DNA of 64,000 bases. Source: Citrus sinensis (lineage: Eukaryota; Streptophyta; Magnoliopsida; Sapindales; Rutaceae). How positions within the stretch are numbered: position 1 is the stretch's first letter; each line of letters begins with the position of its first letter. Made by a program: the position numbers and the translations under genes. The notes beneath the pieces are model-generated. The model made no database searches, had not been told where the DNA came from, and saw only the letters and a program-made list of their open reading frames with translations. The stretch is taken from NCBI RefSeq assembly GCF_022201045.2, contig NC_068559.1, positions 21,583,501 to 21,647,500 on the forward strand, read 5' to 3'. This document shows positions 62,101 through 64,000 of the stretch, in pieces.

Positions 62101-63639
62101 GAACTTGCTTCCCAAAGGTAATTTTGCTGCTCAGATGATAGACCTTGGACTACCTCAAGTTGTTCAAAGTTTAAAAGCACAAGCATGGAGTGATGAGGTA
62201 AGAGAAGTTGCTCGCTGTTTAGTTTTTCTTTTTCGGCTGATTGCATAATTATTTAGTTAATAGATCGAGTAAAATTAAGGGAGTTGATGGCGCTGTTTGC
62301 TACTGATTGGTGCATTTGGTAATCATTTTATATGGATTTAAAATTTACTTCAGCTTCTGTGAAGTATGGTGTGGTAGAATAGTCAGTTGCTTGTGTGATG
62401 ACAAAAACTACTGTTATGTTTGTTCATTATATGAATATTAGTGTTGTTTTGGTGCATAATTGATGATAGAAGGTATGCTTACCAGAGTCTTTTTACCCCA
62501 TACTTGGGATCGGCTAGTCAATTATGATTTTGATACCATTACGCCCTATTATTCCTTTGTTCAGCATGGAATAATTTTGTTGCAATCCACACTTTGATTG
62601 AAGCTCTGGCCGGCGAAAGTGGTGGCTACTATTGCACGGACCTACACTATCTTTGACAACTTAACACATTTATCCTAGGACAATGTTACCTCTAATGGCT
62701 GACAAATGCCTGCTTTATTTAATTCTCAAGCACCTGTCATCTGAGCAATGTTAACTCAATTAATTGTGCCTTTTTTATTACCACATTTTCTTTGGCCTTG
62801 AACCATTCAATTTTGCCAAGGCTTGACTCTTTTTCCTCATGATGAACTGAAGCTGTATACTGCTTTTGTGGAATCTTGGTATCCAACACAAAATGAAGAT
62901 TTGAGCCTTCAAACTTATAATGGAAGATATTAGATTGAGTTTGGGTGGCTCCTGAATAATGCCAAAAAGAATTGAGTCTTGACCACCATTGCTGAATTTT
63001 GTTTAACCTTTAACACAATGATGACATCATCTTGCCACATTTACATATAATAGATTTCAATATCTTCTTAGGATTTACTAGAGGGTCTGAATCAACTGGA
63101 AGAAGGTTTGAAGGACAATATTAAGAGATTGAGTTCTTTCGACAAGTACAAGCAAGAAGTCCTCCTTGGCCATCTCGACTGGTCCCCCATGCACAAAGAT
63201 CCCCTATTCTGGCGTGATAATATCACAAACTTTGAAGAAAATGATTTCCAGGTATATCTTTTCCCCATGGACAGTGTTTCTAGTTTTTATTTTTCATTTT
63301 TCTGCTTTAACTTCACTGAGTGACTCGGCATCATTTTGTATACAGAAATACAAAGTTTCTGTAATACTAATGGATAATCTTCTCTCTCAGATTCTAAGGG
63401 TTCTCTTAACAATTTTGGATACATCCAGTGATCCACGAGCTCTTGCTGTCGCTTGCTTTGATCTGTCACAGTTTATCCAGTACCATCCAGCTGGGCGGGT
63501 CATTGTGACGGACCTCAAAGCCAAGGAACGGGTGATGAAATTGATGAACCATGAGAATACCGAGGTTACCAAGAGCGCCTTACTCTGCATCCAAAGGCTT
63601 TTCCTAGGCGCAAAGTACGCGAGCTTTTTGCAGGCCTGA
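53108..63639 (+). CDS. VHA-H: Vacuolar H+-ATPase subunit H
   Basis: Eleven coding exons: 53108-53137, 59345-59470, 59621-59723, 59800-59872, 59982-60047, 60151-60268, 61277-61438, 61738-61863, 62072-62197, 63072-63251, 63391-63639; total 1359 bp, 452 residues, the usual plant length. Subunit H is the cytosolic regulatory subunit of the V1 sector, needed to couple V1 to Vo and to silence free V1. The protein is recognisable throughout: [20 protein letters not shown] at the N terminus, [51 protein letters not shown], and [17 protein letters not shown] at the C terminus. Intron 1 contains a 5.5-kb gypsy element in the opposite orientation. Exon 4's donor is abnormal: to keep the frame, splicing must occur at aag|ttaagt (59872/59873), with T for G at +1. 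Whether this copy is fully functional is therefore uncertain. Confidence 0.92.
53504..53979 (-). repeat. 3' LTR of the gypsy element
   Basis: It runs from tgttatgccg to gttgtatca on the plus strand and equals the 5' LTR except G versus A at 53787/58821. The pol reading frame enters this LTR and stops at 53808. It contains a minus-strand TATA motif GATATATAAA at 53651-53660. Confidence 0.95.
53808..57489 (-). pseudogene. gypsy pol, broken by two frameshifts
   Basis: The first frame (54793-57489) carries protease ([11 protein letters not shown], catalytic Asp intact), reverse transcriptase (FFDDILVYS), RNase H ([15 protein letters not shown]) and the start of integrase (HHCC zinc finger with CLLCQQTK, then the first two core Asp in MDFITGLP and ISDRDS). 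A one-base shift near 54800-54812 moves the rest of integrase, including the core Glu ([13 protein letters not shown]), to frame 54095-54796. A second shift near 54299-54306 moves the C-terminal part to frame 53808-54290, which has a chromodomain-like segment ([18 protein letters not shown]) and stops inside the LTR. Confidence 0.9.
53980..53992 (-). promoter_or_regulatory. Polypurine tract of the gypsy element
   Basis: The minus strand reads AAGGAGTGGAGGG immediately before the 3' LTR, the expected primer for plus-strand synthesis. It is embedded in the coding sequence. Confidence 0.85.
57610..58518 (-). pseudogene. gypsy gag, ended early by an in-frame stop
   Basis: Starts with [20 protein letters not shown], continues through a coiled-coil-like N terminus to the capsid region ([33 protein letters not shown]) and a Pro/Thr-rich stretch, 302 codons. 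It ends at a TAA at 57610-57612. The same frame continues beyond that stop with the zinc knuckle [14 protein letters not shown] and then into pol, so gag and pol probably formed one polyprotein in the ancestral element. Confidence 0.88.
58538..59013 (-). repeat. 5' LTR of the gypsy element
   Basis: A 476-bp copy of the LTR at 53504-53979. The minus-strand TATA motif at 58685-58694 should drive the element's transcription toward lower coordinates. Directly inside it the minus strand reads TTGGTGCTTTCATTG, the usual primer-binding region of this gypsy group. Confidence 0.93.
61529..61546 (+). repeat. Poly-G run in VHA-H intron 7
   Basis: Eighteen consecutive G, preceded by T-rich sequence. It lies between exon 7 (ends 61438) and exon 8 (starts 61738). 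Confidence 0.9.
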
Positions 63640-63851
63640 ATTCTCTTTCTATGGGGTCCAGAATTGTTTACAAAGGAAATGCTTGTAATGATTTGATTCC
63701 AGTTTGGCTGTGCTTAGGTTGTTTATTTATTTATCAATCATTGGAGGAATTTATGAATCAGGGGAACTCGTCTGTTGGATTTTTTTAAGTACTGTGAAGA
63801 ATTAGTTGATTTTTTACCATATTTTGGAAATTTATTTTGTTTTTGAGACGA

Positions 63852-63857
63852 GGAATA
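63852..63857 (+). terminator. Candidate polyadenylation signal of VHA-H
   Basis: AATAAA about 215 bp after the stop codon. Other A/T-rich variants lie closer, so the choice is tentative. Confidence 0.35.
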
Positions 63858-64000
63858 AATTGATACCATCTGTACTGACCTTTGATATGAAAACTACTCG
63901 AGCGCATGATATATATCTGTTTTTGTTCATTTCTGTATCTAGCTGCTGACTGAAGCTGGATTTTCAGGCTCGTCATTATCATCTATTCTTTTGAAGTTGC

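Noticed and set aside
1..64000. A wholly new molecular system
   Set aside because: All coding regions with good support fall in known plant families, and the remaining structure is explained by transposons, duplications and simple repeats. The unassigned exons at 9680-9979 are the only coding-like sequence I could not place.

Overview
This is a stretch of plant nuclear DNA, almost certainly from a dicot. The genes are split by short GT-AG introns, the intergenic DNA is very AT-rich, and plant transposable elements of at least six kinds are interleaved with plant-specific genes (a PLATZ zinc-binding protein, a plastid pfkB-type kinase, vacuolar H+-ATPase subunit H). I cannot fix the genus from sequence alone. 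There is no bacterial-style operon, CRISPR array, rRNA or convincing tRNA gene.

Layout. (1) 1-4429: a decayed Ty1/copia retrotransposon on the minus strand, cut by the window edge; its one visible LTR ends 1 bp from the TATA box of the next gene. (2) 4430-19660: a small cluster of zinc-dependent alcohol dehydrogenase-like (ADH-like) genes. Two are complete with six exons each (4516-6319 plus; 10324-11971 minus). Three are broken (exons 1-2 at 9444-9678; exon 6 at 16406-16635; exons 3-5 at 18590-19518). The wreckage is explained by insertions: foreign exons after 9678, a solo LTR (13551-14916), a hAT MITE (16861-17229) and a truncated copia element (17328 to about 18470). (3) 21128-21838: a 711-bp fold-back Mutator-like element. 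(4) 22427-25583: a seven-exon J-domain co-chaperone. (5) 27747-28328, minus: an intronless gamma-glutamylcyclotransferase/AIG2-like gene. (6) 28470-35800: AT-rich intergenic DNA with a second fold-back element (32936-33603), a SINE-like unit, microsatellites and an exact 56-bp tandem duplication. (7) 35971-37183: a four-exon PLATZ gene. (8) 37320-43200: intergenic DNA with a PIF/Harbinger-type MITE (40507-41124). (9) 43263-48488, minus: a five-exon plastid pfkB kinase closely resembling NARA5. (10) 48780-52500: intergenic DNA with a second Harbinger-type MITE (49134-49806). (11) 53108-63639: vacuolar H+-ATPase subunit H, eleven coding exons, whose first coding intron holds a nearly intact-looking 5.5-kb Ty3/gypsy element (53504-59013, TSD ttttc).

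Exon models were built by hand from the sequence. Summed exon lengths are multiples of three for both complete ADH genes, the J protein, PLATZ, the pfkB kinase and VHA-H. The one exception to clean splicing is intron 4 of VHA-H, where the frame-preserving donor begins TT instead of GT.

The genes do not form an obvious pathway; apart from the ADH tandem family they are unrelated housekeeping or regulatory genes. I found no convincing new molecular system. The most interesting signals are the LTR placed against an ADH core promoter, the foreign exons in an ADH fragment, the VHA-H donor mutation, and several transposon insertions whose boundaries and target duplications can be read directly.
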